This document shows, piece by piece, positions 36,501 through 44,966 of a stretch of 64,000 bases of DNA (position 1 is the first letter of the stretch; the number at the start of each line of letters is the position of its first letter). The position numbers and the translations under genes are program-made. The notes under the pieces are model-generated. The model did not search any database, was not told the origin of the DNA, and saw only the letters and a list, made by a program, of their open reading frames with translations. Source of the DNA: Chryseobacterium herbae (GTDB lineage Bacteria > Bacteroidota > Bacteroidia > Flavobacteriales > Weeksellaceae); assembly GCF_025154075.1 (NCBI RefSeq), contig NZ_JAOAMU010000001.1, positions 209,991 to 273,990 on the forward strand, read 5' to 3'.

Positions 36501-37033
36501 CTTTCATTATCTGCCGCTTTGTATTCGTTTTCCCATTTGGTCACGAGCCAGACCAGCAACGCGATAAACATGGAAGCCATGGAATATACTTCTCCTTCCA
36601 CTGCAGAAAACCAGAACGAATCTGAGAACGTGAAGCACAATGCCCCAACAGCTCCGGCAAACAGAATCGAGATTTCCTGATGTTTTGTTATTTCTTCAAA
36701 GTCTTTATTTAAAAGCCTTCTTACAAAATGGGTAATGGTCCAGAACAGAAACAGAATGGTGAATGCACTGAACAGCGAAGATATCGAATTGATTACTATG
36801 GCATAATTCTCTTCATTCCCCAGTGCCAATATACTCGCTACAGCACCCACAATCTGGAATAAAGCTGCTCCGGGAGCGTGCGTTACTTCAAGTTTTGCAG
36901 CGGAGGAAATATACTCGCCGCAATCCCAGAAACTGAGGGAATGCTCCATCGTGGAGAGATAAGTAATCAGGGCAATTGTGAACATCACCCATCCTAAAAC
37001 GGTGTTCCATTTTTTAAAAGACCAGTTCTTCAT
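33548..37033 (-). CDS. DUF2723 family membrane protein (GT117/TMEM260-like glycosyltransferase)
   Basis: 1161 residues. The N-terminal half is polytopic (about ten TM segments up to residue ~650) and begins with the family signature SFWDCGEYISSAAKLEVTHAPGAALFQI (residues 33-60), whose acidic residue in the first loop matches the GT-C fold. A soluble C-terminal half includes DIIFIYGDNDTFPVWAIQE (about 700) and TPR-like helices near 1000-1120. DUF2723 proteins are proposed to transfer sugar from a lipid carrier to proteins outside the membrane, and in Bacteroidetes O-glycosylation is a possible role. It is monocistronic and not an obvious part of the lanthipeptide cluster. Confidence 0.92.
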   Translation of the reverse strand: MKNWSFKKWNTVLGWVMFTIALITYLSTMEHSLSFWDCGEYISSAAKLEVTHAPGAALFQIVGAVASILALGNEENYAIVINSISSLFSAFTILFLFWTITHFVRRLLNKDFEEITKHQEISILFAGAVGALCFTFSDSFWFSAVEGEVYSMASMFIALLVWLVTKWENEYKAADNERWVILIFFILGLSVGVHMMCMLAVPAVCLVYYARNYKFTWKNFILANAITLGILIIVFKIIFPLIMTMFGRLEIFFVNGLGLPFHSGTVVAFVLMAAISYFLIKYARKAKRNVYQTIALSVVYMVVGFSCWMVIPVRANANPPMNLNDPDTAIGMLDYYNREQYGDWPTIYGQNYTAFLDANGIEKNEDGSFKTNKTGEIYEKDEKTGTYRKTGDRFNYVFGKSQISLLPRMFNQDKDVMANYISMYGAPDFTFNYDNEEVADNPQAKQIFDELRSKYEDKSITAADYLKVKPYNLINVQKPSLAQNMDYFITFQNGYYFVRYLMWNFVGRQNDLEGKMENTRGNWISGISFIDNALLGNQDKMPAKFKNDSTVKFFFLPLLLGLIGFFFQLNRDFGRFYALLSLFVLTSFGIVFYTGVKPFEVRERDYAMVGSFYAFAIWIGLGAGAILWFIQSKVKSNSVNLVLGVVLLGVPFMMGFQNYVPHDRSKKSAARDYAYSFLKSLSKDDIIFIYGDNDTFPVWAIQETERFRDDVKTVNFTLLATPWYIDQVKRKTYNATGIPTQLTHDDYRDGVNDQIYMMKKEDWEGVFSMLKEQGVPDTEFAAFRKYLTQDSITLKEAMNFLKFKSPEKDHLLKMYFGEEKFEEYNILPVNKFILPVNKENALKAGIITQADLPKVVNQIMITYKGNTLYKNNLMMMDMLANFDWKRPINFSSGGVYDGENIFYLDEYLQFEGFSYKLVPIHSAPSTDGDMGRVDMNALYHVVKNFRWGNFKDLSIHYDEAATSNIMVYRMAAGRAASALALSGQKGKALEILDLVSKEIPAEKYNDPRSLSSMVTGYIIAGQEKKGLQLAEILKKEIFEEYDYYLSLSPTFQKQSARQMRVKPMEYSMVVAAVTDAYKKLGQNEKGYAYLVKSIEPIDKKFNVFIKELQQMGKEKATKESENVQKITPFYQYLFDVMHPFDSTYSKEKEDQITRAMIKVTQ

Positions 37034-37194
37034 ATACTATGTAATTTCAATACATAGTAAGACAACCCAGGCAGGTGAATTATTACATCATTATTTAAAT
37101 ATAATAGAATTCAGAAAGAATTTATTGTCTATTACTTCTACATTATCTCATCATTATGCAAAATTATTCTTTCCGCTGTCTACTAAATCTGATC

Positions 37195-38052
37195 TTATTT
37201 ACTCCTTAATTCACCTATTTCTTCTACCAGTTTCGGGTATATTGTATGTAAATCGGCACCTCCTTTCGGTTCGCGGTTCATGCTTCGATCCATACCGTCG
37301 TAGTCGTTTTCAGGATATAATTCATATACCGTATCTTTTATGATGGACTCTTCATCATCATAGTTTTGGGCATAGGCATCATCGGCAACGTAAAGCAGTC
37401 CTTCCGCCCAGCAGTCTCCAACATTAAATCTGTATTTCCCACTTACAAACGATTGAATATCCGCTTTTATATCATCAAAAAATTCTTTTCCTTTTAAGAT
37501 CAGCCAGCATCTGAAATAGATAAATCCGTCATCAGAAAGATAGTCATCAAAGACATATACTCCATTTTCTTTCTTAAAATCACACTCAAGAATGATTGAA
37601 AGTTCTGCTATTTCAGCCGTATACAATTCACTTAGTTTTTCCTGAAGTGTTTTTTCAAAAAGAATCATCCTTTCCTTTCCGAATTTAGATAAATAATCGG
37701 TCAGGTTTTCAATATGTTCCTCAATGTCATAGTCGCTCCAGTGGGCTTTTTTAAATTTGTTGGATTTCTCGATGGCTTCCCAAAAATAAATATCCGCCTT
37801 TTCATTATCCGAAAGTTCAACCTTCTGAGGAATGGCATCATTTTCCTGAATTTCAGTATAGCCTTTTTTGATTTTCTGATTAATCAGCTTTTCAGATTCC
37901 AGAATACATTCTTTTTCGTCGGCATATTCTTTAACTGTTTCCCGGCCTTTGGTTCCGGTTTTCCCAAAAGAGATTTTCTGCACATTTCCGGAACACTCAA
38001 TATTCCAGAATTTGTCGGACAGTTCTTTCTGGTTGATAAAGTTTCTTTTCAT
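37195..38052 (-). CDS. WGR domain plus DUF4240 protein
   Basis: 285 residues. Residues 1-60 are a WGR-like domain (FWNIECSGNVQKISFGKTGTKG with a trailing KEYADEKECILESEKLINQKIKKGY). Residues 85-220 are DUF4240 (IYFWEAIEKSNKF, then DDGFIYFRCWLILKGKEFF). The C-terminus is acidic. Function unknown. WGR domains often bind nucleic acids and DUF4240 proteins occur with toxin/immunity systems; neither is proven here. It stands alone next to a repeat-rich region. Confidence 0.85.
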   Translation of the reverse strand: MKRNFINQKELSDKFWNIECSGNVQKISFGKTGTKGRETVKEYADEKECILESEKLINQKIKKGYTEIQENDAIPQKVELSDNEKADIYFWEAIEKSNKFKKAHWSDYDIEEHIENLTDYLSKFGKERMILFEKTLQEKLSELYTAEIAELSIILECDFKKENGVYVFDDYLSDDGFIYFRCWLILKGKEFFDDIKADIQSFVSGKYRFNVGDCWAEGLLYVADDAYAQNYDDEESIIKDTVYELYPENDYDGMDRSMNREPKGGADLHTIYPKLVEEIGELRSK

Positions 38053-38223
38053 AGGAGATTGTGATGGTATTTTTATTAAAAGAAAGTGAAACTACGAAAA
38101 AACAATCGAACCGGAAAGGAAGAATGTCCTGATGATGCAGGTTTTTAATGAAAAGTTAACCACAGATTACACGGATTTTCACAGATAATTACGTTGATTC
38201 TTTCTGGTTTTTGGGGAGTATTT

Positions 38224-38402
38224 TTTTTAAACGCAAAGTTTTAATCTAAAAATGTATAGTTTAAAGGTGAGCGAAGAGGTGTGACTGCGTCATTGAATAA
38301 GCGAGCATTATATCCATTCGCTTCATCGAATCAATTTAAATTGATTCTCCTCTTTGCATCCCTAAAAATATAAAGTATGATATTCAAACTTTGCGTTAAA
38401 AA
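38224..38402. mobile_element. MITE-like element copy 1
   Basis: About 179 bp with inverted ends TTTTTAAACGCAAAG and CTTTGCGTTAAAAA and an internal 18-bp perfect palindrome (38329-38346). No coding frame. The second copy lies 44 bp downstream in the same orientation. The 5' part of the gap (38053-38223) holds nothing clear. Confidence 0.65.
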
Positions 38403-38445
38403 TGATACTGAGATTATTTATACAAATCTACTGCCCATTAAAGCC

Positions 38446-38620
38446 TTTTTAAACGCAAAGTTTTAGTGCTAAATGTAGAGTTTCAAGGCGAGCAAAGAAG
38501 TGTGACTGCGTCACTGAATGAGCGGACGTTTTCAAACGCTTCATCAAATCAATTTAAATTGATTCTCCTCTTTGTATTCCTAAAAATATAAAGCATTATA
38601 TTCAAGCTTTGCGTTAAAAA
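38446..38620. mobile_element. MITE-like element copy 2
   Basis: About 175 bp, roughly four-fifths identical to copy 1, with the same inverted ends and the same internal palindrome (38547-38564). The shared core includes GTGTGACTGCGTCA. It ends 12 bp before the stop of the SDR gene. Confidence 0.65.
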
Positions 38621-38631
38621 AATCCTCCGAA

Positions 38632-39420
38632 TTAATACGTATTGTTCAATCCTCCATCTAACGGAATACTGGTTCCCGTAAGGTAAGACGAATATTCTGA
38701 TGCCAGGAAAGCGGCCAGATGACCATATTCTTCCGTTTTTCCAAGTCTTTTCATTGGAATTTTATGTTCTCTTGCTTTTTTGATTTCTTCTTTTGATTTC
38801 CCTGTCTGCTGGGACTCATGGCTGATCAGATTCTGAATACGCTCCGTATCAAAATATCCGGTTAAAATATTATTAACCGTGATCTGGTGCTGCGCCACTT
38901 CATTAGATAATGTCTTAGCCCATGCAATAACCGCCGAACGAATAGAATTTGAAAGGGATAGATTATTGATCGGTTCTTTTACAGACAGTGAAGACACATT
39001 AATGATACGTCCGTTCTTCTGTTGGATCATATTCGGTAAGGCAAGCAGCGTTGTTTCACAAACTGTTTTAAAAAGAAGGTCAAATGCTTTCTGATAATCA
39101 TCCACGCCTTTATCTACAGCTAATCCCGGTTCCGGACCGTTGGTATTATTAACCAGAATGTCTACAGAATGATTTTTGAAATAATCAGAAATAATGGTTC
39201 TGTAGTTTTCAAAGTTGGAGAAATCCGCCACGAGATACTGATGCTTCTGATCAGAATTGATGACCGGAAGTGATGCCACCACGTCCTTAAGTTTCGTTTC
39301 ATTACGAGCCATGACCGTAACATTGGCTCCGCATTTGGCAAGTTCCAAAGCTATTCCTAAACCTATTCCCTGTGTGGCTGCTCCTACTAAAGCATTTTTT
39401 GAAAAAAGCTGAATATTCAT
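38632..39420 (-). CDS. Short-chain dehydrogenase/reductase (SDR), YxxxK missing
   Basis: 262 residues. The Rossmann motif GAATQGIGLGIALEL is near residues 13-27, VNNTNGPEPG corresponds to the NNAG motif, and INVSSLSVKEP holds the catalytic Ser. Where classical SDRs have YxxxK, this protein has SLSNSIRSAVIAWAKTL, as in a known SDR subgroup with Ser and Arg there. It ends LTGTSIPLDGGLNNTY. Substrate unknown; annotated relatives are often 3-oxoacyl-ACP reductase-like. It stands alone. Confidence 0.9.
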   Translation of the reverse strand: MNIQLFSKNALVGAATQGIGLGIALELAKCGANVTVMARNETKLKDVVASLPVINSDQKHQYLVADFSNFENYRTIISDYFKNHSVDILVNNTNGPEPGLAVDKGVDDYQKAFDLLFKTVCETTLLALPNMIQQKNGRIINVSSLSVKEPINNLSLSNSIRSAVIAWAKTLSNEVAQHQITVNNILTGYFDTERIQNLISHESQQTGKSKEEIKKAREHKIPMKRLGKTEEYGHLAAFLASEYSSYLTGTSIPLDGGLNNTY

Positions 39421-39518
39421 GAATTGATGGTATTACTGATTGATTACAGATAAATGTAGGAAAAAAGCTTTACATTCTGGTCAATGAACCATTAATAATT
39501 GTCGGATTTAAGCTTTCA

Positions 39519-40685
39519 TTACTGAGGAAGTGCAGGAGGAAGTACTCTTTCCGGCTTTGTAGATAAAGTTCGTAAAAATGCTTCCAGCTGAGCGATTTCT
39601 ACATCGGTAAGGTCCAGTAATCTTACAAAGCTTGATTTTTCTGAGGAAAGTGTAATGCCATGATGGACTGTTGACCGTTTTTGGGAATGTTCCGGATTTC
39701 CTCTGCTGTAAAACTGAATCACTTCTGTGAGTGTCGTCATAGAGCCATTGTGCATCCAAGGTCCTGTTCTTGAGACTTCACGGAGACCCGGCACCCGGAA
39801 TTTTCCGGCATCTTCAGCTTTTTTGGTCACAAGATAACGGCCAAGATCTTCTTCTTTTGAACCTAATAAAGAAGTCCCGACATTTTCAAACTGATTATTG
39901 GAAAAATATCCCGAACTGTGACAATTCATACACTGCGCCTTGGTTCTGAAAAGATGCAGGCCCATTAACTCATCATCAGAATAGAGCTCTGCTTTTCCAT
40001 CAATGAACTGATCGAATTTTGAAGTTCCGCTTTTAATTGTCCTTTCAAATGCTGCTATAGCTTTGGAAATCCTGTCCTTTGACACTTTTTTATCACCAAA
40101 AGCTTTTTCAAACAAGAGTTCGTAGCCCTTGATTTTGGCAATTTTTCCAGCTGCGAGATCAATATGACCGCTCATCTCCCTTTCATCCCGGATCGGCATT
40201 TCCGACTGTTCTTCAAGAGATGCAGCACGTCCGTCCCAGAATAATGATTTGGCGTACGCTACATTCAGAATACTCATAGCATTACGGATCCCAAGCTGTC
40301 TGTCGTGACCGAAAGAAAAGGTTCTATTATCACACCACCCGAGTTCAGGATCATGGCAGGAAGCACAGGCGATCTGATTGGATTTGGAAAGCCTCGGATC
40401 AAAGAAAAGTATTTTCCCCAATACGGCTTTGTCTTCAGAATAGGGATTATCTGTGGGAAACTGAATGTCAGGAAGATGGCCTATTTCAGCAAAATGGGGT
40501 TTTGCATCAGGATCTAAGATCGGTTTTGGCCATTTTGAAGAATCTCCGGAAGAATATAATTTCCTCAGTTCGGCCAAGAATGAGGCTTTCTCACGGATCT
40601 CCTTCTGAACACTGTTGCTGAAACAGTTATTCAAAAGGGAAACCGTAAGAAATGTAATTAACATCCAGCTTAGGACACTTTTCAT
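39519..40685 (-). CDS. Di-heme cytochrome c peroxidase family protein
   Basis: 388 residues. An N-terminal export signal (SWMLITFLTVSLLNNC) is followed by two c-type heme sites: CASCH (107-111) and CMNCH (252-256). FSFGHDRQLGIRNAMSILNVAY and FRVPGLREVSRTGPWMHNGSM are conserved segments of the CcpA/MauG family. It is periplasmic and reduces hydrogen peroxide using cytochrome electrons, or acts as a MauG-like oxidase. It is a lone gene beside the SDR gene. Whether Cys21 is a lipidation site is unclear. Confidence 0.92.
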   Translation of the reverse strand: MKSVLSWMLITFLTVSLLNNCFSNSVQKEIREKASFLAELRKLYSSGDSSKWPKPILDPDAKPHFAEIGHLPDIQFPTDNPYSEDKAVLGKILFFDPRLSKSNQIACASCHDPELGWCDNRTFSFGHDRQLGIRNAMSILNVAYAKSLFWDGRAASLEEQSEMPIRDEREMSGHIDLAAGKIAKIKGYELLFEKAFGDKKVSKDRISKAIAAFERTIKSGTSKFDQFIDGKAELYSDDELMGLHLFRTKAQCMNCHSSGYFSNNQFENVGTSLLGSKEEDLGRYLVTKKAEDAGKFRVPGLREVSRTGPWMHNGSMTTLTEVIQFYSRGNPEHSQKRSTVHHGITLSSEKSSFVRLLDLTDVEIAQLEAFLRTLSTKPERVLPPALPQ

Positions 40686-40740
40686 GAGTCATGGAGTTTC
40701 GGCAAAAATAGGGAAACTGCGTGAGATGGAAGGCATCAGT

Positions 40741-40913
40741 TTTTAGATTTCAGATATGAGACATCAGATTTCAGACATCAGACACGAGACTCTTAAGTTA
40801 AGATTGAAATTGATGTTGGAAGATGTCAATGGTGAATTTTGCTTCGCAAGTGAATGGTGAATTTTAAAAACCAAGATGCTAGATGTCAGACACCAGACAT
40901 GAGACTTTGATGC
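40741..40913. repeat. Dispersed degenerate intergenic repeat, copy C
   Basis: The gap 40686-41083 has no gene. This part repeats the words of copies A and B: ACATCAGATTTCAGACATCA, the 31-bp block at 40832-40862 (30 of 31 identical to 7573-7603) and GACATGAGACTTT. Confidence 0.65.
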
Positions 40914-40932
40914 AGAGGTCAATGGTATAGGA

Positions 40933-41037
40933 ATGGTGGCTTCGAGTTCCTCAGCCACCAGATATTGCACTCCTGATTGAATATTCCAATGAATAAGTGA
41001 TATTCCAAATGGTGGCTGAGGCACTCGAAGCCACCAT
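40933..41037. repeat. 28-bp inverted repeat with nested symmetry
   Basis: The arms 40933-40960 and 41010-41037 are 28 bp with one mismatch, separated by 49 bp. Each arm is itself partly palindromic (TGGTGGCT ... AGCCACCA). This is typical of REP/BIME-like elements. No coding frame. Confidence 0.75.
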
Positions 41038-41083
41038 CACCTATAAACCCAATTTACTCTCAACCTCTTCACCTGAATTCAGC

Positions 41084-41482
41084 TTATTTAACAACCGTCG
41101 CTTCCAGCTCTACTTTTAAAGTTTCAAATAATCCGGTTACTTCCAGCATCGTTACGGCCTGTTCGATATTATGTTTTGCAATCCATTCCTGAAGGATCGG
41201 GAAATGGGGCCAAAGTTCTTTTGTGGAAGTCGTATAAATATTTAATCTGACGATTCCCTTACATTCATAATCTGCAGTTCTGATCACCTCTTCCAGATTG
41301 GCTATAGCCTGTTCCAGCTGGGATTTCATGTCTTTATCACTGGATGTTCCGTCCGGATCAATGGCGGCCTGACCGGAACAGTATAAAGTTCCTGAAACGT
41401 TTTTCACTTCCACTGCCTGGGAATAGCTTCTTTCTTCCTGCCATTTCCACGGATTTACGGTTCTTTTTTCTAATGTACTCAT
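41084..41482 (-). CDS. RidA family protein
   Basis: 132 residues with the YjgF/RidA fold. NVSGTLYCSGQAAIDPDG is the first signature and QLEQAIANLEEVIRTADYECKGIVRLNIYTT the central helix-strand. The Arg of IVRLNIYTT corresponds to the RidA active-site Arg. The usual C-terminal E..A motif appears as LKVELEATVV. RidA deaminates reactive enamines and imines; some relatives have other substrates. It lies 97 bp before the Crp-type gene on the same strand. Confidence 0.9.
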   Translation of the reverse strand: MSTLEKRTVNPWKWQEERSYSQAVEVKNVSGTLYCSGQAAIDPDGTSSDKDMKSQLEQAIANLEEVIRTADYECKGIVRLNIYTTSTKELWPHFPILQEWIAKHNIEQAVTMLEVTGLFETLKVELEATVVK

Positions 41483-41579
41483 TGAATTTTGTTTTCTGTT
41501 TACATTACAAAATTGCTTAATAGGTACAATAAATCCGTGTGATTATGATCACGATTATGAAGTGAGAAAAATCACAAAT

Positions 41580-42143
41580 CTACAAAGACAAACGGCTTAA
41601 TGTTTCTCTGGAAACGCCCAGATAAGCGGCAAGAAGTGACTTGGGAACGCGCTGGATCAGGGAGGGATATTTTTCAACCAATTGTTCATACCGTTCTTTG
41701 ATTCCCACCGTCATTGATGAAATGATACGCTGCTGAGCGGAAATAAATCCCATATACGCCTTTTCGAGAAAGAAATGTTCCAGTTTTGGAAATGCTTCAC
41801 ACAGTTTTCTGTAATCTTCGAGACGGAGACACAGTACTTCAGTATCTTCTATGCATTCCAGAGACATGGATGCTTTGGTCTGTTTGTAATACGCCTGAAA
41901 ATCAGTTTCCCACCAATCTTCCATGGCAAATCCTACAATGTGTTCTTTCGCTGTGTCATCCGTATACACCAGCTTTAATAAACCTTTGATCACAAAATAA
42001 TTGCATAGCACAAATTCCCCTTCCTGAATCAGGAACTGGTGTTTTTTATATTTTTTATAGGTGAAAAATGATAAAATATGTTCAAACTCCTCATCATTCA
42101 ACGGAACAATTTTCTCGATATGGGTTCTTAACTTCGTAAACAT
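41580..42143 (-). CDS. Crp/Fnr-family transcriptional regulator
   Basis: 187 residues from ATG 42143 (MFTKLRTHIEKIVPLND); an in-frame upstream ATG adds 13 residues. Cyclic-nucleotide-binding-like region HQFLIQEGEFVLCNYFVIKGLLKLVY, then a C-terminal HTH LLAAYLGVSRETLSRLSL that ends shortly after the recognition helix, as is common in Bacteroidetes. No Fe-S cysteine pattern. It is upstream of RidA on the same strand; its target may be that gene. Confidence 0.9.
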   Translation of the reverse strand: MFTKLRTHIEKIVPLNDEEFEHILSFFTYKKYKKHQFLIQEGEFVLCNYFVIKGLLKLVYTDDTAKEHIVGFAMEDWWETDFQAYYKQTKASMSLECIEDTEVLCLRLEDYRKLCEAFPKLEHFFLEKAYMGFISAQQRIISSMTVGIKERYEQLVEKYPSLIQRVPKSLLAAYLGVSRETLSRLSL

Positions 42144-42354
42144 TCTAAATTTCTGATGTATAAAAGTAATATTTTTCTGCACATTATCTATGCATCTTAT
42201 GGTTTAGAATATTATATCATATAATTCTTTATATTTACAATAGAGACATTAAACTCTAACATTTTTTTGTCCCCCCAATCTTCTATCTTCCACATGCAGA
42301 TGTAAAGTACAAAAGGGAAAATATAACAGTTGATCATTCATAAAATCAAAAGAT

Positions 42355-43545
42355 ATGAAATACAATCTGATCTTTATTTTACTGCTGTTTATAGGAAATC
42401 CGGTCTTTTCTCAACTGCAGACTTTACGAAAAATTGATGGTACGGCAGTAACTTCTTCGCAGATAGATCTCGTGGTAAGAAAACTTATGGATACGGCTCA
42501 CATTCAAGGGCTCAATCTTGCGGTTCTGAATAACAATAAAACAGTATTTATAAAATCATATGGTTTTAGAAATAAGCCTGAAAAAGCATTGATGGACACC
42601 GCAACAATCGTATATGGTGCTTCATTAAGCAAAGCCGTTTTTGGATATCTGGTCATGAAACTGACGGAAGAAAACGTTTTAGCCCTCGATAAACCTCTCT
42701 ATCAATATCTGAAAAAGCCAATTCCTGAATATGAATACTTTTCTGACCTTAAAGGAGACAGCAGATGGAAATCTATTACGGCAAGAATGTGCCTTGATCA
42801 CACTACGGGACTTCCCAATGTAAGGTGGTTTCATCCGACAACCGGAAAGCAGGATACCATTGGAACCATGAAAATTTATTTCAATCCGGGAACAAAATAT
42901 GCTTATTCCGGAGAAGGATTTAAGCTTCTCCAGCTGGTGGTGGAAGAAATTACAGGAAAAAATATAGATGAACTCGCCCGCGAAAAAATATTCAAACCTT
43001 TTGCAATGACCAGAACCGGGTTTATCTGGCATGAATCATTTGGAGATGACAATGTAGCAGTAGGACATATGAATAACGGTGATATTGACAAAAAAAAGAA
43101 ACGTACCGAGCCTGTAGCCGGAGGTTCTATGATGACAACCATTGCAGATTATACCAAGTTTATTGAAAACATGATGCAGCAGAAAGGGCTGAGCAAAAAA
43201 TTGTACAAGGAAATGCTTTCGCCACAGGTTGCCATTTATTCAAAAACTCAGTTCCCTCCCATTCAGGAAGAAACCACCACGGAAAATAATGCCATCCATC
43301 TTTCCTATGGCCTTGGCTGGGGATATTTGAAGTGCCCCCGTTATGGGAAAGCTTTCTTTAAAGAAGGCAACGGAATTTCCTGGAGGAATTATAATATCAA
43401 TTTTCCGGAGAAAGGGATTTCAGTGGTCATTATGATCAACAGCGAAAATGGAGAAAAGGTATTTCAGGAACTTGTGGAAACCGTAGTTGGCGATACATGC
43501 ATCCCATGGAAATGGCAGGACTATATTCCCTATAACCAAAAATAA
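42355..43545 (+). CDS. Secreted serine hydrolase (beta-lactamase/DD-peptidase family)
   Basis: 396 residues with a signal peptide (MKYNLIFILLLFIGNPVFSQ). The SxxK motif is Ser90-x-x-Lys93 (GASLSKAV), and the Tyr of KYAYSGEGFKLL is the second motif. The protein ends after VGDTCIPWKWQDYIPYNQK. It belongs to the class C beta-lactamase-like serine hydrolases (peptidase S12), many of which are peptidases or esterases rather than true beta-lactamases. Transcribed alone; the 172 bp upstream is AT-rich. Confidence 0.92.
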   Translation: MKYNLIFILLLFIGNPVFSQLQTLRKIDGTAVTSSQIDLVVRKLMDTAHIQGLNLAVLNNNKTVFIKSYGFRNKPEKALMDTATIVYGASLSKAVFGYLVMKLTEENVLALDKPLYQYLKKPIPEYEYFSDLKGDSRWKSITARMCLDHTTGLPNVRWFHPTTGKQDTIGTMKIYFNPGTKYAYSGEGFKLLQLVVEEITGKNIDELAREKIFKPFAMTRTGFIWHESFGDDNVAVGHMNNGDIDKKKKRTEPVAGGSMMTTIADYTKFIENMMQQKGLSKKLYKEMLSPQVAIYSKTQFPPIQEETTTENNAIHLSYGLGWGYLKCPRYGKAFFKEGNGISWRNYNINFPEKGISVVIMINSENGEKVFQELVETVVGDTCIPWKWQDYIPYNQK

Positions 43546-43606
43546 CTGACAAGTTTTAATATGTATTTTTAACGCTGAAATACAATTAATTTAAAATCAG
43601 ATCTGC

Positions 43607-44107
43607 TTATTTTTGAGTCTCTGCATAAAATTCACTATAAAATTCAACCAAATCATCTAATGAAAACCCACGGTTCAGACCGCTGGTATTGGGCAGAACC
43701 CAAACGATGGAACCACAGAAATCTTCAGGTTGGAGACCCCATGAAATCTGTTTCTTTTTGGAGAAAGCCTGGTAAGCCGCTTTACCAAGAAATACAATAT
43801 ACCTGGGATGAAACTCTGTTATTTTCGTTTTAAAAAACTCCAAAGAACTGTCAAATTCATCTTTTGAAAGCTCATCAGCACGGGAAGTAGCTCTTGCTAC
43901 GGCAGTGGTGAGACCCAATCCGAAATCTAAAATATCTCTGTCATTCTCAGCCTCAATCTGGTAGGATGTAAAACCTGACTGGTGCATTACTTTCCAAAAC
44001 CGGTTGCTTCTTCCTGAAAAATGATGTCCGTCTTCAGCAGACTTCAAGCCTGGATTAATTCCGCAAAAAATAACGGTAAGGTCTTTGGCAATGATATCTT
44101 TTAACAT
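43607..44107 (-). CDS. mug: G/U mismatch-specific DNA glycosylase (Mug/TDG)
   Basis: 166 residues from ATG 44107 (MLKDIIAKDLTVIFCGINPGL). The frame extends 32 codons further upstream with hydrophobic, non-family sequence, so the shorter start is preferred. The catalytic motif GINPGL is at residues 16-21 and the C-terminal loop VLPNTSGLN is the second uracil-DNA-glycosylase motif. It removes uracil or thymine from G mismatches. It is alone, convergent with the serine hydrolase. Confidence 0.93.
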   Translation of the reverse strand: MLKDIIAKDLTVIFCGINPGLKSAEDGHHFSGRSNRFWKVMHQSGFTSYQIEAENDRDILDFGLGLTTAVARATSRADELSKDEFDSSLEFFKTKITEFHPRYIVFLGKAAYQAFSKKKQISWGLQPEDFCGSIVWVLPNTSGLNRGFSLDDLVEFYSEFYAETQK

Positions 44108-44297
44108 AAATATGAGGCTATAATTATATGAATCCGGGTTTTCAAAGATCATCCTGAAAATCATCACAGACAGCAAGATAATATTTATTTTAAAAATAAT
44201 CAATGATCATCTCTATTGTCGCTGATTATCAATTAAAAAAACTTAAAAAAAACAATTATGGCATGAATATTATTGTATATCATAAAAATACACCAAG

Positions 44298-44600
44298 ATG
44301 GAAAATATGTTACAAAATATCGACCTGATCCATCGGTATCTGTCAGTCAGTATAGCGGATCAATTTCGTTTAAATGTAGATTTGGAGGGCGAATATATCT
44401 TTACACAGAATATTGTTTCTAAAAAGACGATCATCGCCACTACATTTTCGGATAAAATATTGTCTGATCGTCAACTGAAATTATTTTTATCAGCATTGAT
44501 CACTGAAATTAATAATGGAAGATGCACCCTTGAACTGATCCGCGAAAGGATCCGAAATTTTGAAGGCATCAGACGACGTCCTACCAGAAGGATTATTTAG
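44298..44600 (+). CDS. Hypothetical protein
   Basis: 100 residues, not recognised. It begins MENMLQNIDLIHRYLSVSIADQF and ends in an Arg-rich tail (IRRRPTRRII). No signal peptide or membrane segment. A good hairpin terminator lies right after the stop, which supports it being a real monocistronic gene. Confidence 0.65.
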   Translation: MENMLQNIDLIHRYLSVSIADQFRLNVDLEGEYIFTQNIVSKKTIIATTFSDKILSDRQLKLFLSALITEINNGRCTLELIRERIRNFEGIRRRPTRRII

Positions 44601-44605
44601 AAAAA

Positions 44606-44639
44606 AATCCCTACAAATACTGTAAGGATTCTTTTTTTT
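44606..44639 (+). terminator. Rho-independent terminator
   Basis: AATCC-C-TACA pairs with TGTA-A-GGATT around a 5-base loop (44606-44630), followed by C and eight T. It ends the 100-residue gene. Confidence 0.75.
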
Positions 44640-44640
44640 A

Positions 44641-44966
44641 TTATAATTACAATTGATCATAAGATCTAATTCTTTATTTCTTTATCTGTTCTTTTGCCTT
44701 GAAACAAAATGAACCAAAAATTCAAGACTGGAAACTTCCACTAAAAATGAAATCTGTTCTCTAAAAATTCTAAAACTCATGCGGTAGCTATCTATGTTTA
44801 GAATCAATATTGGTTCCGCACTCAAACAATAGATTTTTTTTAACGTTCACAGAATTCATTTTCTTAACGTTCCATTTTCCAGGTCGCTTCTGAACCATTT
44901 TTTTAACTTAAAGGCTTCATAGGCAAAAGCTGTTCTTCTTTAGAGATAACAATTGATTTCAATCTA
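44641..44966. other. Gene-free interval
   Basis: About 325 bp between a terminator and the stop of the first response regulator gene. I see no gene, hairpin or clear promoter in it. Confidence 0.5.

Noticed and set aside
33548-37033. DUF2723 gene as part of the lanthipeptide cluster
   Set aside because: A 467 bp gap with a terminator and the operon promoter separates them, and the family is a general Bacteroidetes membrane protein.
40764-41024. 86-residue minus-strand frame
   Set aside because: It lies wholly in repeat and inverted-repeat sequence with no protein-like pattern.
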